Made by a program: the position numbers and the translations under genes. Under the pieces are notes generated by a model. The model saw only the letters and a list, made by a program, of their open reading frames with translations, was not told the DNA's origin and did not search any database. From positions 1 to 53,555 of the forward strand of contig CACZAK010000016.1 in NCBI GenBank assembly GCA_902779075.1: 53,555 nt of DNA, read 5' to 3'. Shown one piece after another: positions 24,194 through 33,917 of this stretch. The DNA is from an uncultured bacterium (GTDB lineage Bacteria > Verrucomicrobiota > Kiritimatiellia > RFP12 > UBA1067). The stretch's first letter is position 1, and each line of letters opens with the position of its first letter.

Positions 24194-24934
24194 TCAAAGA
24201 TCGCGGTAGAGGATGCGGCCGCACATCGTGCAGACCACCGGTCCCTGGACCGTTCCGCCGGATTCGATGATCTTCGCGTTGCGGTCCACGCTCTGTCCCA
24301 CGAACGGAGGCTGCTTCATGTGGCAGCCGTCGCACACGTCGTCGGAGTTGAGCAGCGCGACAGCGGGCCAGCGGCGCGTGCGCAGGCGCTCGTAGTAGAG
24401 GAGCGTGCGGGGATCCGCGTCGGAGACGGCCTTGGACCGCTCGGCGCGCTCCTGCTGCAGACGGGCGAGCTCAGCGTTCACCTCGGCAAGGCGAGCGTCC
24501 AAGTCGGCCACAAGGCCGTCCACCCCGCCCTGCTCGGCGTCCACCTTCTCCTGCGCGACCGCGACGTTCTTCTCGAATGTCGGAGTTTCCTCCTCCAACG
24601 CAAGCGCGCGGTTCTCGGCCGTCTCGGCCTCGCGCTCCAGCCCCTCGATATGCATGATCGACTGCTGCATTTCCTTGTTGGACTTGATAGACGTCTGCGC
24701 GAGCTTGAGCGTCTGTACCTTCGCGCGGATTTCCTCCGCTTCGGCCTCTTCCTTGCGAATCATGCCGCGATGAGCCTCGAGGTGGTTCTTCGCGAATTCG
24801 AGGGCGGCGTTCACCCCCGCAAGCCGGGCCTGTTCCTGCGCCTTGCGCTGCGGAATATCCCGTGCCTCGCGCTCCAGGTCGCGGATCTGACCGTCCGTGT
24901 CCTGAAGTTCAATCAACGGTTGTATCACATTCAC
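24194..24934 (-). CDS. coiled-coil zinc-ribbon protein (CT398/CdsZ-like)
   Basis: 246 residues. Residues about 5-170 are a long antiparallel coiled coil (DTDGQIRDLEREARDIPQRK, EGLEREAETAENRALALEEE), followed by a C4 zinc ribbon with CDGCHMK near residue 208 and CTMCGRILY near 238. This matches the C4-type zinc-ribbon family widespread in Chlamydiota, Actinobacteria and Verrucomicrobia; the chlamydial homologue is linked to secretion and sigma-54 factors, but no general role is settled. The GTG at 24934 is preferred because AGGAAGGAA lies just upstream; an ATG at 24961 would place that site inside the gene. Confidence 0.8.
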   Translation of the reverse strand: MNVIQPLIELQDTDGQIRDLEREARDIPQRKAQEQARLAGVNAALEFAKNHLEAHRGMIRKEEAEAEEIRAKVQTLKLAQTSIKSNKEMQQSIMHIEGLEREAETAENRALALEEETPTFEKNVAVAQEKVDAEQGGVDGLVADLDARLAEVNAELARLQQERAERSKAVSDADPRTLLYYERLRTRRWPAVALLNSDDVCDGCHMKQPPFVGQSVDRNAKIIESGGTVQGPVVCTMCGRILYRDL

Positions 24935-25054
24935 CGTAGTGTTCCTTCCTGGTCTAGTCAAAAAACAGATTGTGTATTTTACCGAATCCGCCGCAATCCG
25001 TCAATCCCCCACCGCGGCTTTTGCATTCACCGCGACAGGGGATGTTCGTGAGCC

Positions 25055-26071
25055 CTACGCCATCTGCTTGAGGAAGCGGAGGTCGTTCTCGTAGAGCCAG
25101 CGGATGTCGGGGATGCCGTACTTGATCATCGCGATGCGCTCCACGCCGAAGCCGAACGCATAGCCGCTCACCGTATCGGGATCCCAGCCGACGTGCCGGA
25201 ACACGCGCGGATCGACCATGCCCGCGCCGGCGATCTCGATCCAGCCGGACTGCTTGCACACCGCGCAGCCCTTGCCCTTGCAGACATGGCAGGTGAAGTC
25301 CACTTCCACGGACGGCTCGGTGAACGGGAAGAAGTGCGGACGGAACCGCACCCCCGCGCCGTTGCCCATCATCTCGTTCGCGAAGTAGGCGAGCACGCTC
25401 TTGAGGTCCGCGAGCGAGACGGGCTTCGTGTCGACGTAGAGTCCCTCGATCTGGTGGAAGTTCGCGCTGTGCGTCGCGTCCGTCGTGTCGCGCCGGTAGG
25501 TGCGGCCGGGGCAGATCACGCGTACGGGCGGCTGCTTCGCGGCGAGCATCGTGCGAATCTGCACGGGCGAGGTCTGCGTGCGCAGAAGCTGGTCGTCCGT
25601 GAGCCAGAACGTATCGCTGCGGTCCTGCGAGGGATGGTGCGGCGGCGTGTTGAGCGCCGTGAAGTTGTTGAACGGCGTCTCGATGTCCGGGCCGTCCGCC
25701 ACCGTGAAGCCGAGCTTCCCGAAGATGCGCGCCGCGTCCGCGATCACGCGGCTGAGCGGATGCTCCACGCCGGGTTCGCCCCAGCGTCCGGGCAGCGTGG
25801 CGTCCACGGACTCCGCCGGACCCGACGCGCGCGCGCCCGCGCCCTTCGCGGCGAGGGCCGCCTCCACTTCCGCGCGCCAGGCCTGCACGGCCTTGCCGAA
25901 CGCGGGACGCTCCTCCTTCGGCACGTCCTTCATGCCCTTGATGAGCGCGGGGATCGACCCGTTGCGCCCCACGTACTTGACGCGCAGTTTCTCGATGGCA
26001 TCGGCGTCGTCCGCTGCCGCGATCTCCGCGAGCGACGCCGCCTTGCCCTGTTCTAGTTCTTCTAGTGTCAT
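25055..26071 (-). CDS. pheS: phenylalanyl-tRNA synthetase alpha subunit
   Basis: 338 residues. N-terminal coiled coil (residues 1-85, KYVGRNGSIPALIKGMKDVP), then class II motifs: GPDIETPFNNFTALNTPPHH near residue 123 and CPGRTYRRDTTDATHSANFH near 180 (motif 2), FRPHFFPFTEPSVEVDF near 235, and GFGVERIAMIKYGIPDIRWL near 308 (motif 3). A CHVCKGKGCAVC cysteine cluster near 255 is present in many PheS. It charges tRNA-Phe with PheT, which is not adjacent. The start overlaps the stop of the EF-hand gene (ATGA), so pheS is the downstream partner in that operon. Confidence 0.95.
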   Translation of the reverse strand: MTLEELEQGKAASLAEIAAADDADAIEKLRVKYVGRNGSIPALIKGMKDVPKEERPAFGKAVQAWRAEVEAALAAKGAGARASGPAESVDATLPGRWGEPGVEHPLSRVIADAARIFGKLGFTVADGPDIETPFNNFTALNTPPHHPSQDRSDTFWLTDDQLLRTQTSPVQIRTMLAAKQPPVRVICPGRTYRRDTTDATHSANFHQIEGLYVDTKPVSLADLKSVLAYFANEMMGNGAGVRFRPHFFPFTEPSVEVDFTCHVCKGKGCAVCKQSGWIEIAGAGMVDPRVFRHVGWDPDTVSGYAFGFGVERIAMIKYGIPDIRWLYENDLRFLKQMA

Positions 26072-28224
26072 TTTGTCTCTTTTCCGGTAACGGGTTTGCC
26101 AGCCTCGGGTGCCGCCTTGCCGGCGTCTGCGGCGGTTTTGCCAGCGTCGCAAGCGGGCTTTTCTGCCGTGCATTCTGTCTTTTCGGCAGCGCACGGCTGG
26201 CCCTTGCAGCAGAACGGCCACACCTTGAGCTTCCAGCACACGCCGAGTGCGATGCCGACGACGAAGACGAGCGTCAGCAGCAGCTTCCACCAGCCGCCCT
26301 TCGCATACGGGTCGCGCGCCACGGCCGCGCCCATCGGGAGCTTCGCGGGACGCGTGAACGTGCGCGCAAGACCCATCGAGAAGTAGAGCGGACGGTTCAC
26401 GGCCCAGCCGCAGGCGTTGAGGATCGCACCCAAATCGCGCGCGCGCAGCTTGAACCATGCGAGGATCACGCTCGGCAGCGACACGAGGAGGATTATTGCG
26501 ACGATGCCGGCCGCGATCTTCCACGGTGGCAATCCCGCGATGAGTCCCACCAGTGCCGCACATGCCGCGCCGGCCATGCCCACGCCCACGCCGAGAGCCG
26601 CCACGGAACTCGCAATCGCCGCGCCGTTCGGGGCTGGTGCGGGCTGTGCGGGCGGAGGCGTCGCCGCAGCCGCCGCAGCGGCGTCGACTTGCGTGCCCAC
26701 CTTGGCGACCGCCGCGTCCTGCTTCGAGGAGAGGAACTTCTTGCACTGCTCGGCGATCGTGTTGCCGATCTTCGCCCACGGAGCCCAGAAAGCCTCCTTC
26801 AGCGAAACCTGCGACTCGACGACCTTCGTGATCACCGCGTCCCAGTCGTTGCCTTCGCAATCGTAGAAGATGCCGTTGCGTCCCGCGTAGAGCGGTGCCG
26901 TGCGTCCGGCCGTAATCACCGCGCAGACCTCGCGCGTCTCGCCCGTCGCCTTGCGCGTGAGCTTCGCGTAGAGGAGACAGCACTTCGACTTCTCGGCGAG
27001 CGCTGCGTGCGCGCCCTCGTCAGCCACGTGGAAGCAGAGGTTGCACGCGCGGCCGTCGATGTAGAGCGTACCGGTGCGGAACACGCTGTCGCTCTCGGAA
27101 TCGTAGAGGTTCGCCTGGTTCACGTAGTTGCAGAGCCACGTGACGAGGTTCGCCGCGTAGCGCAGCGCGCGCGTGCAGTCCACGAGGCGTCCGTACTCGT
27201 CCGCGAGCGCGAGGTCCTTCTGGATGAGGTCGTTGACCTTCGCCTGCATCGCGCCGCCCTTCGTAAACGCCGCAAGCTTCTCTTCGCCCACGCCCTCCAC
27301 GGTCAAGCCGGCCTTCGCGCCGAGCCACGCCGCGTACGGGGAGAACTTCGCCTTAACGGCGGCCCAGTCGTCGCGCGAGAGCGTCTCGGCCTTCTCCACG
27401 CCGAGCGCCGGCGCCACGGCCACCTGTGCGAACGCGCGGAACTTGCCGAGCCACAGCGGATGCACGCCCTGCGTGAGCGGCAGCACGGGATCGGGCTCGT
27501 TCGTGACGAGCGGGAGATCTTCCGGCACCGTGAAGAACTCGTCGATCTTCGCCTCCACTTCCTGCAGCGCGGCGTAGCCAGCGGCCGTGCCGTCGCCAAT
27601 CACGGCGGCGTCAGCGCCCGCCGCCTTCCACGCGAGGTACGCGGCGGCGTCCGCGAAGAACGCATCCGCCTTCGCCTGGTCCGCGCCCATGTCGCCGCCG
27701 CGGTCCGGCACGCCGCCTTCGCAAGCGACGATCGCAGCGATCGCATCCGAGACTGCCGCGTCGGACGTGGACTTCGGCGTTACGATTCCGTCGCCGTTGA
27801 GCGGCTGGGCGTTGAAGACGTCCGTCGTGCCGGTCACGTTCGCCAACGTGATCTCCGTGGCGTCCGCCTTGCCCGCACGCAGGAGGATGTTCTTGAACGA
27901 CTTGAGAAGCGCCTTGCCCTCGTCTGTCGAGTCGTCAATGTCCGAAAGCGCGATTGAATCCTTGCGCGCAAAGAGGAACTCGAGGTTCTTGAAACGCACG
28001 CGCATCCACTCCACGGCAGCGCGCACTTCGGGCACGCGGATGCGGCCGTCGCCGTCAGTGTCCAGCAGTTTCAGCGTGGCGGGATCGAAGCGCAGACCGT
28101 CCGTCGACGCCGCGAGCACGGTCCAGAGTTTCTGGTCAAGCTCCTTAAGCGCCGCAAGGTCTTCGCCGTTCTCGAGCTTGACCTGCACACAGCGCGCGGA
28201 CTTGAAGAATTTCCATTTGTACAT
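26068..28224 (-). CDS. EF-hand membrane protein of unknown function
   Basis: 718 residues. A canonical EF-hand calcium loop lies near residues 54-65 (DTDGDGRIRVPE); a second, weaker acidic loop is near 142 (LNGDGIVTPKST). The central region is mostly helical. Two hydrophobic pairs near residues 555-605 and a last helix near 660 indicate a C-terminal membrane domain, followed by a CCKGQPC/AEK-rich tail with repeats of DAGK/EAGK type. It begins MYKWKFFKSARCVQVKL without a signal peptide, so the bulk is likely cytoplasmic. Similar EF-hand proteins occur in Bacteroidota and Verrucomicrobiota without known function. Strong promoter at 28269; pheS is coupled behind it. Confidence 0.75.
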   Translation of the reverse strand: MYKWKFFKSARCVQVKLENGEDLAALKELDQKLWTVLAASTDGLRFDPATLKLLDTDGDGRIRVPEVRAAVEWMRVRFKNLEFLFARKDSIALSDIDDSTDEGKALLKSFKNILLRAGKADATEITLANVTGTTDVFNAQPLNGDGIVTPKSTSDAAVSDAIAAIVACEGGVPDRGGDMGADQAKADAFFADAAAYLAWKAAGADAAVIGDGTAAGYAALQEVEAKIDEFFTVPEDLPLVTNEPDPVLPLTQGVHPLWLGKFRAFAQVAVAPALGVEKAETLSRDDWAAVKAKFSPYAAWLGAKAGLTVEGVGEEKLAAFTKGGAMQAKVNDLIQKDLALADEYGRLVDCTRALRYAANLVTWLCNYVNQANLYDSESDSVFRTGTLYIDGRACNLCFHVADEGAHAALAEKSKCCLLYAKLTRKATGETREVCAVITAGRTAPLYAGRNGIFYDCEGNDWDAVITKVVESQVSLKEAFWAPWAKIGNTIAEQCKKFLSSKQDAAVAKVGTQVDAAAAAAATPPPAQPAPAPNGAAIASSVAALGVGVGMAGAACAALVGLIAGLPPWKIAAGIVAIILLVSLPSVILAWFKLRARDLGAILNACGWAVNRPLYFSMGLARTFTRPAKLPMGAAVARDPYAKGGWWKLLLTLVFVVGIALGVCWKLKVWPFCCKGQPCAAEKTECTAEKPACDAGKTAADAGKAAPEAGKPVTGKETK

Positions 28225-28268
28225 TATCGGTTCCTCTTAGGATTTCCTTTGGGTGAAATGACGTTGTT

Positions 28269-28297
28269 ATTTTACCACAGTACCCCGTCCGAAACAA
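28269..28297 (-). promoter_or_regulatory. promoter of the EF-hand gene-pheS operon
   Basis: Minus strand TTGTTT (28292-28297), 17 bases, TAAAAT (28269-28274) preceded by TGG (extended -10). An AAAGGAAA/AGAGGAA region lies before the start at 28224. Confidence 0.6.
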
Positions 28298-28450
28298 GCA
28301 CTCATAACAACTTGACGCAACTTATCCGGGTCCCTAATCAATCTCTTTGAGGGTTATCGCCAGAAGGAACTCGTCAACAAACATCATTTTCATTCAAAAG
28401 CGCAACCGTATACCGTATTGGCCACATCTTCCACAAGGGGGACTCGCGGA

Positions 28451-29245
28451 TTATTCGGACTTTACCGTCACGCGGTAGCGGTTGACGCGCTTTTCGCCCT
28501 TTGCGAGACGCCACGGGCCGCGTATACAGTGGCTGGGCGCGATGCCGAGCTGCCCGTCCACGCGCCACGGGTTCGGATAGCCCGGGTTCCCCGGCATGTC
28601 CTCGATGCGCACCACGCCGTTAGAGGTCCGCCCCTCGATGGGCATAGAGACCTCTACCCACTCCGCCTCTTTCTGTTCGGCGGCGCCGTTCCGCTGTCCG
28701 CGCGAGTTCACGGCGAACTGCCGCTTGGCGTTGGATTTTTTGTACGGCATCCGCAGGAACAGCCCGCCATACGCCCATTTGCCGAAGGTGACGTCGCCGA
28801 AGTCCGCCGCAAGCGTCCACGTGAGGTCCAGCACGTAGTTCGTGCCGTAGTCGGTCAAGGTCCAGTCCTGCGTCTCCGTCAGGACGGGCGAGCCGTCCTG
28901 GTCCGTCCAGCGCGTCTTCACCGTCCACTTCGCGGTGTTGCCATTTACGACCGGCTTCGCCACCGGCTCCGGGTGGAACTTGTTCTGTTCCTTCTCCCAG
29001 AAGTTGATGCCGTTGACGGCATGGAGGCCGACGTAGAGGCCGTGCTGCCACGGATGGTGCTTCGGCTCGTTCTCCGTATAGACGCCCTTGCCGTCCGGCG
29101 CCATGAGCGGATGGATGTACGCCCGATGGTCGGCGGCGGCGTGCTGCTCCAAAAGGACAGTGCCGTCCGCGCGCTGCACGCGCCAACCGTCGGAAACCGG
29201 GACGGCGGTGAGCGCCGCCGCCAGCGCAAGACTAACCGCGAACAT
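28451..29245 (-). CDS. DUF6807 (PmoA-like) secreted protein
   Basis: 264 residues. A signal-peptide-like start (FAVSLALAAALTAVPV) and the family block AYIHPLMAPDGKGVYTENEP (residues 43-62), KHHPWQHGLYVGLHAVNGIN near 63, DWTLTDYGTNYVLDLTW near 128, GGLFLRMPY near 161 and PSHCIRGPWRLAKGE near 239. The family occurs beside Gfo/Idh oxidoreductases in Planctomycetota/Verrucomicrobiota sugar-degradation loci; its activity is unknown to me. It overlaps the Gfo/Idh gene by 14 bases, so they are co-expressed. The conserved His cluster (KHHPWQHG) could be a metal or active site. Last gene of a five-gene co-directional set. Confidence 0.8.
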   Translation of the reverse strand: MFAVSLALAAALTAVPVSDGWRVQRADGTVLLEQHAAADHRAYIHPLMAPDGKGVYTENEPKHHPWQHGLYVGLHAVNGINFWEKEQNKFHPEPVAKPVVNGNTAKWTVKTRWTDQDGSPVLTETQDWTLTDYGTNYVLDLTWTLAADFGDVTFGKWAYGGLFLRMPYKKSNAKRQFAVNSRGQRNGAAEQKEAEWVEVSMPIEGRTSNGVVRIEDMPGNPGYPNPWRVDGQLGIAPSHCIRGPWRLAKGEKRVNRYRVTVKSE

Positions 29246-30605
29246 CGTCGAGGCTCCAGCCGTTGAGGTAGGGACGCGCCTTGAGGAGTTTGTTCGCCTC
29301 GTCGTCGTTCGTGTAGCGGAACGCGGCGGCGTCGAACTTCAGCCGCTTCCCGCGCTTGATGGAGTGGAGGGCCATCTGCGGGAGAAGGTCGGAGTGCCAG
29401 GCCTTCTCCGCCTGTGTCATCACGCATTCCGTGCGCCCGGACGTGATGGCGTCCACGAAGTCGGCCGCCATGCCGCCCTTGTAGTGCGGGAGCTTGACCG
29501 ACATCTTCCCGGGCTTCAGGTTCGTCTTGGCAATGTCGGGAATGGACGTCTTGAAGCCGCGTTCCTCGGCCTGCGCCCAGCCCTTCGTGCCGACGAACTT
29601 GATGCCATGCACAAGGCCGTACTTGTTCGTGTCGTTGTCGACGAAGACCACGCGCGGGCCCTTCTCGTAGACCAGTTCCGCGTTCCAGGCCACCACGGTG
29701 TCCGTCATGCTCGAGCCGGGATACGGGAACGTGCCGAATGCGTTCACCTCCACGGGGAGCGAATCCTCGCGGCGGAGACAGAACTGCGAGAGGTCGAGGT
29801 AATGGCAACCCCAGCACTGCGCCATGCCGTTCGGCGAATACTGGCTCATCAGTTCCGTAGGCCAGATGCTGAGCTTCTTCTCGTTGAACGGCGTCACCTC
29901 GCAGGGGCCACACCAGCGGTTCCAGTCCATCGTCTTCGGCACGGGCTGCGCCGGCATGTGGTCCCAGTGCTTGTTGCCAACCGTCGCGCAGATGACCTCC
30001 TTGATCTCGCCGAGTTCGCCGTTGAGGGCGAGCTCGCCGGCCCACATGAAGTTCAGCATCCCGCGGCGCTGGAAATCGACCTGAAACACCTGTCCGCGCT
30101 TCTGCGCTGCCTTGACGGCGTCCACAATGAGACGTCCCTCCTCGGCGGACGGGGCGAACGGCTTCTCCATGAACACGTGCTTGCCGCTGCGGAGGGCGAG
30201 CGCCGTGACGTACGGATGCCAGTGGAGGTTGGCGATCACGGCCACGGCGTCGACGTCCGCCGCCGTGCAGACCTCGCGGAAGTCGCCCGTCGTGCGCACG
30301 CCATGGTTCTTGCCGTAGGTGCTGGAGACGTACTTGGCCGCCCAACCGCCCCGCACGCGCCGCAGGTCGCAGTCCGCCATCGCAACGAGGCGCACGTTCG
30401 GCAGGCCCACGAGCGACGGCACCACGGTGCGCGCCCGCGCGCCGAGTCCGATGACGCCCAACGTGATCTTGTTCGACGGTGCGTCCTTGCCAAGAACCGT
30501 CGCCGGCACAATGACCGGCGCCGCGCCGGCGGCGAGCATACCACCGATAAAACCTCTTCTGCCCGTCGCGGCACACGCAACAGACTCACTTTGCTTTTTA
30601 TCCAT
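29232..30605 (-). CDS. Tat-exported Gfo/Idh/MocA-family oxidoreductase
   Basis: 457 residues. A twin-arginine signal (ATGRRGFIGGMLAAGAAPVI, residues 13-32) sends the folded, cofactor-loaded enzyme to the periplasm. The Rossmann fold follows (ITLGVIGLGARARTV), then VAVIANLHWHPYVTALALR near 107, the catalytic-Lys motif KHVFMEKPFAPS near 129, and the C-terminal domain with WNRWCGPCEVTPFN near 224 and CWGCHYLDLSQF near 262. It fits the large family of secreted Gfo/Idh proteins of Planctomycetota/Verrucomicrobiota. The Tat signal and neighbouring DUF6807 suggest periplasmic sugar oxidation. Confidence 0.87.
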   Translation of the reverse strand: MDKKQSESVACAATGRRGFIGGMLAAGAAPVIVPATVLGKDAPSNKITLGVIGLGARARTVVPSLVGLPNVRLVAMADCDLRRVRGGWAAKYVSSTYGKNHGVRTTGDFREVCTAADVDAVAVIANLHWHPYVTALALRSGKHVFMEKPFAPSAEEGRLIVDAVKAAQKRGQVFQVDFQRRGMLNFMWAGELALNGELGEIKEVICATVGNKHWDHMPAQPVPKTMDWNRWCGPCEVTPFNEKKLSIWPTELMSQYSPNGMAQCWGCHYLDLSQFCLRREDSLPVEVNAFGTFPYPGSSMTDTVVAWNAELVYEKGPRVVFVDNDTNKYGLVHGIKFVGTKGWAQAEERGFKTSIPDIAKTNLKPGKMSVKLPHYKGGMAADFVDAITSGRTECVMTQAEKAWHSDLLPQMALHSIKRGKRLKFDAAAFRYTNDDEANKLLKARPYLNGWSLDDVRG

Positions 30606-30631
30606 TTCTATTTTCTCCTTTTCTCAACGAA

Positions 30632-33600
30632 TTACTCGCCCGGTTCCAGCACGAGGCGCACGCCCACGTTGAAGACGCGTTGCCAGGGGAAGTACGTGTT
30701 CCGGCGGTCGAAGGTGGCCATGCGCGGCAGCACGTTGAACGCGCCGCCGCGGGCGACGGCCTCGCCCGATGGCCCGACGCACCATTCCTCCACGTTGCCA
30801 ATCATGTCGAAGAGCCCCGCCGCGTTCGCGCAGTAGCGGTGCTTCACCGCGGATCCGAGCGTCATCTCGCCGTCGTTCGCCCCCATGAAGCGCAGATGGT
30901 AGTTGAACACCTTGTACTGGTTCGGAAGATTCTCGACGGACGCGTCCGAGAGGTTCGCGACCTTCGCGAAATCGGCCATGTTCCCGCCCCACGCATAGTC
31001 GCCCGACACGCCCGCGCGCGCCGCATGTTCCCATTCCGCCTCCGTCGGCAGGCGCACCTTCACGCCCGTCTGATCGGAGAGCCAGGCGGCGTATGCCTTG
31101 GCCTCGTCGAACGACACGCGGATGACGGGCAGGTCATGACGTTCGGCGGACGTTCCCGGCGCCGCGTGGTCCTTGCCCACCCAGTCGATGAAGCCGTTCC
31201 TGTGCTCCGGCTCGTAGGCGAGCCAGTTCGCAAGCGGTAACTCGCCCTCGGCCATCCACACGCCAGATGCCGTCCGGCGGAACGCGATCCGTCCACCCGG
31301 CGCGTCCAGTTCCACGCGCAGTTTCGAGGGCTTCACGCTCTGAACCGGTTTCGCCGGCGCGCGCTTCGCCGCCGGTTTCTTCGGCGGCTCGAACGCGATC
31401 TTTGGGATGTCCCTCTCCGCGTCGCGGTACGTGTAGCGGTCAAGCTCAGGATCGTTCTTCGGATCCCAGAATCCCTGGAAGTTCCGTTCGCCGTACTGGC
31501 GGCGTGCATGGGAATACTCCAGCAGCTTCTGCTGTTCCTCGTGCGTGCGACCCGAACCGGCCCAGCCGCGGTCGCCGCGCATGCGGAAGTACTCGACTTG
31601 ATCGGTCCACGTGCCCCAGAACGGCGCGTTGAGGTCGATCCACGTGTAGAGGCGGCGCCATTCCGTGTCCGTCAGCTCCACGCCGTGGTGTCCCGCCTTG
31701 AGCATCTGCACGAGCGGACTCGTGTTGGCGTGGTACTCAAGCGGGTTCTGGAGGTAGTAGTCCGATTCCGGACCCGGACGCCGCACGTAGGGCTGAAGGT
31801 AGAAGTAGCTCTTCGAATAGCACCCCACGTGGTCGTCATTGAACCGCTTCATCTGGATCTGCATCGGACGGAAGTCCGCCAGGTTCGGCTTGTCGCCGCG
31901 CGTGAAGAGCGGATAGGCGTCCATGGAGAACACGAACACGTCCTGCTTGTCCTTCGGACACTTCGCCACCTCTTCGCACGGGTCCTTGTCGTGGCAGCCC
32001 GAACAGCGCCGCTGGAGAATCGGCTGGATTTCACGCAGGAAGCTCCACGTGCGCGGCTTGTCGCGTCCCTCCGGCGGCTTGATCGTGTCCGGCGCGCGCT
32101 GGACGATCTGCAGCGGACGCGCCGTCACGCTGGGATTCTCGTGGCAGCCGATGCAGGAGACGTACTCGCCCGGCATGCCGACGGTCCAGGAACGCATGAG
32201 CTGCACGGCCCGCCCTTCCGCGTCGAGCGGCTGGATCGAGATCGGCGTGTTGACGGGCGCATTGAAAAAGATGCCGCCCTTCTCCGTCACGGGCACCTCG
32301 CCGAGGACGTACTTCATGTCCCATGACGACTCCACGCCGACCGCCTGGTGACTGCCCGTGTGGTTGAAGGCGTAGTGGTAGGCGAAGATGCGGGCGGACT
32401 TAACCGTTCCACGCGGAAGGTTCTTGAGTCCTTCGCCCTGGTAGAGGTCGCCGCAGTACATCGTGCAGTACGGCACGTTCTCGCGGCGGCGGTCAGGGAT
32501 GGACGGCGGACGCTTCCGCGCCGCAAGCGCAATCGGCTCGTTGAGACACCAGCCCTCGCATTCGGCGAGAAGCGTGATGTTGTCGAAGACGTCCACGAGG
32601 TAGATGCCCCAGAGCGAATTCTTGGACGCCTTCATCGCCGCGAGGAAGAACTTGCCCGCGCCGTCCGCCGGGGAGCTTCCGAGCGGGAACGGCTGTAGGA
32701 AACGCGGATAGCTGCCATTGTAGAGTCCGTCCATGATCTTGTCGTCCGGCGGCTTGCCCCAGCCGGGCAGCATCTGGACGCAACCCTTGGGTCCGGCGTG
32801 CGCGCGCGCGGCGTCGAAGAGGACGAGCTTTCCGCTCTTGGGGGAGTGGTGGCCAGTCGCGACCGCGATGAACTTGCCGTTGTCGCCCGGAATCGCCAAG
32901 GGGCTGCCGAAGTGGTTGGGCCAGTAGTCGTTCGAGCCGTAGAAGCCCATCTGGCGCGTGCCGTCGGGGTTCATCGTCATGAGCACGCGGCTGAAGAAGT
33001 GCGGCAGGTCGCAGTACTCCCAGCGCACGTACTGAATGCGTCCGTCGTTGAGCACGCTCGGGTACCAGTTCGAGTCCTGGTCGTAGGTCAAGCGGTCCAC
33101 CTTGCCATTTGCGGGATCGAGGCGGTAGCTGTTGCTCATGCGCAACCGTCCAGACTCGCAGGGAAGCCCCTGTTCGCCGGCGTCCGACGTAAACACGATG
33201 CGCCCGTCGGGCAGCCAGCAGCAGTCCGCCGCCTCGTGGATGAAGTTCGTCGGGAGGAGCGTCTTCGCCGACGCGCCGTCGGCATCCGTCTCGAAGAGCC
33301 GCCAGGCCTTGCCCCGCGCCGGATCCGGGCCCACGAAGAGGATGCGGCGTCCATCCCAGTTGAGGTCCACCGAGTGGATCGTGCCCGTGTGCTTGTAGAG
33401 TTCGCGCTCGGTTGACTTCTCGTCGCGGAAGCCGGAGAGGACGACCAGCGACGCGGCCCTGTTCCGGTCGACGATGAGGTGGTTGTAGCACGAGAGATTC
33501 GGCTGCGCCGGATGGGCGTCCCGGCGCGGATCGCCGCCGCGGTGCTTCACGGCGAGGATGGAAAGGTCGCGTACGAGCGGATGCGCGGACAAGAGACGGC

Positions 33601-33892
33601 GCTGGCGCGCGAGCAACTCTTGCGCGGGAGCGTCGCGCCCCGTCGCGACAGCCGCAAGCGCAGCCTTCTTCTCGCTCTCGACCGTCGCGGCAAACGCCCG
33701 CACGGCGGCAACGTCATTCGCGTCGGCGCCGGGCGTCTGGGCCCAGTCGTCCGCAAGGCGTTTCAGCGCGTCGGCGTTCATCAGCCGCACCTGCGCGGCA
33801 CATTCCTCAAGCACGTCCTTCGACGCGCCATGTACATCAACGGCCACCAACGTGGCAACTGCTGCAACCAGTAAAAGTGTTTTACATCTCAT
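30632..33892 (-). CDS. secreted HzsA-like di-haem protein fused to a SUMF1/FGE-type domain
   Basis: 1086 residues. Signal peptide (LLLVAAVATLVAVDVHGA); helical region to about 110; beta-propeller-like part (VDLNWDGRRILFVG, CCWLPDGRIVFTS, WYPSVLNDGRIQYVRWEY), typical of hydrazine-synthase-alpha-like middle domains; two c-type haem motifs, CIGCH near residue 581 and CSGCH near 626; C-terminal sulfatase-modifying-factor-like domain with FDEAKAYAAWLSDQTGVKVR and LPTEAEWEHAARAG near 950 and MIGNVEEWC near 1035. The oxidising Cys pair of aerobic FGE is not seen. Start at 33892 follows from the signal peptide. Related proteins occur in anaerobic polysaccharide degraders; the reaction is unknown. Confidence 0.82.
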   Translation of the reverse strand: MRCKTLLLVAAVATLVAVDVHGASKDVLEECAAQVRLMNADALKRLADDWAQTPGADANDVAAVRAFAATVESEKKAALAAVATGRDAPAQELLARQRRLLSAHPLVRDLSILAVKHRGGDPRRDAHPAQPNLSCYNHLIVDRNRAASLVVLSGFRDEKSTERELYKHTGTIHSVDLNWDGRRILFVGPDPARGKAWRLFETDADGASAKTLLPTNFIHEAADCCWLPDGRIVFTSDAGEQGLPCESGRLRMSNSYRLDPANGKVDRLTYDQDSNWYPSVLNDGRIQYVRWEYCDLPHFFSRVLMTMNPDGTRQMGFYGSNDYWPNHFGSPLAIPGDNGKFIAVATGHHSPKSGKLVLFDAARAHAGPKGCVQMLPGWGKPPDDKIMDGLYNGSYPRFLQPFPLGSSPADGAGKFFLAAMKASKNSLWGIYLVDVFDNITLLAECEGWCLNEPIALAARKRPPSIPDRRRENVPYCTMYCGDLYQGEGLKNLPRGTVKSARIFAYHYAFNHTGSHQAVGVESSWDMKYVLGEVPVTEKGGIFFNAPVNTPISIQPLDAEGRAVQLMRSWTVGMPGEYVSCIGCHENPSVTARPLQIVQRAPDTIKPPEGRDKPRTWSFLREIQPILQRRCSGCHDKDPCEEVAKCPKDKQDVFVFSMDAYPLFTRGDKPNLADFRPMQIQMKRFNDDHVGCYSKSYFYLQPYVRRPGPESDYYLQNPLEYHANTSPLVQMLKAGHHGVELTDTEWRRLYTWIDLNAPFWGTWTDQVEYFRMRGDRGWAGSGRTHEEQQKLLEYSHARRQYGERNFQGFWDPKNDPELDRYTYRDAERDIPKIAFEPPKKPAAKRAPAKPVQSVKPSKLRVELDAPGGRIAFRRTASGVWMAEGELPLANWLAYEPEHRNGFIDWVGKDHAAPGTSAERHDLPVIRVSFDEAKAYAAWLSDQTGVKVRLPTEAEWEHAARAGVSGDYAWGGNMADFAKVANLSDASVENLPNQYKVFNYHLRFMGANDGEMTLGSAVKHRYCANAAGLFDMIGNVEEWCVGPSGEAVARGGAFNVLPRMATFDRRNTYFPWQRVFNVGVRLVLEPGE

Positions 33893-33917
33893 GTTTTTGT
33901 CCTTGTTGTTATGCGTC

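Noticed and set aside
26071..26983. N-terminal extension of PheS to 642 residues
   Set aside because: The upstream part is the out-of-frame shadow of the EF-hand gene. The family start is at 26071 and overlaps that gene's stop.
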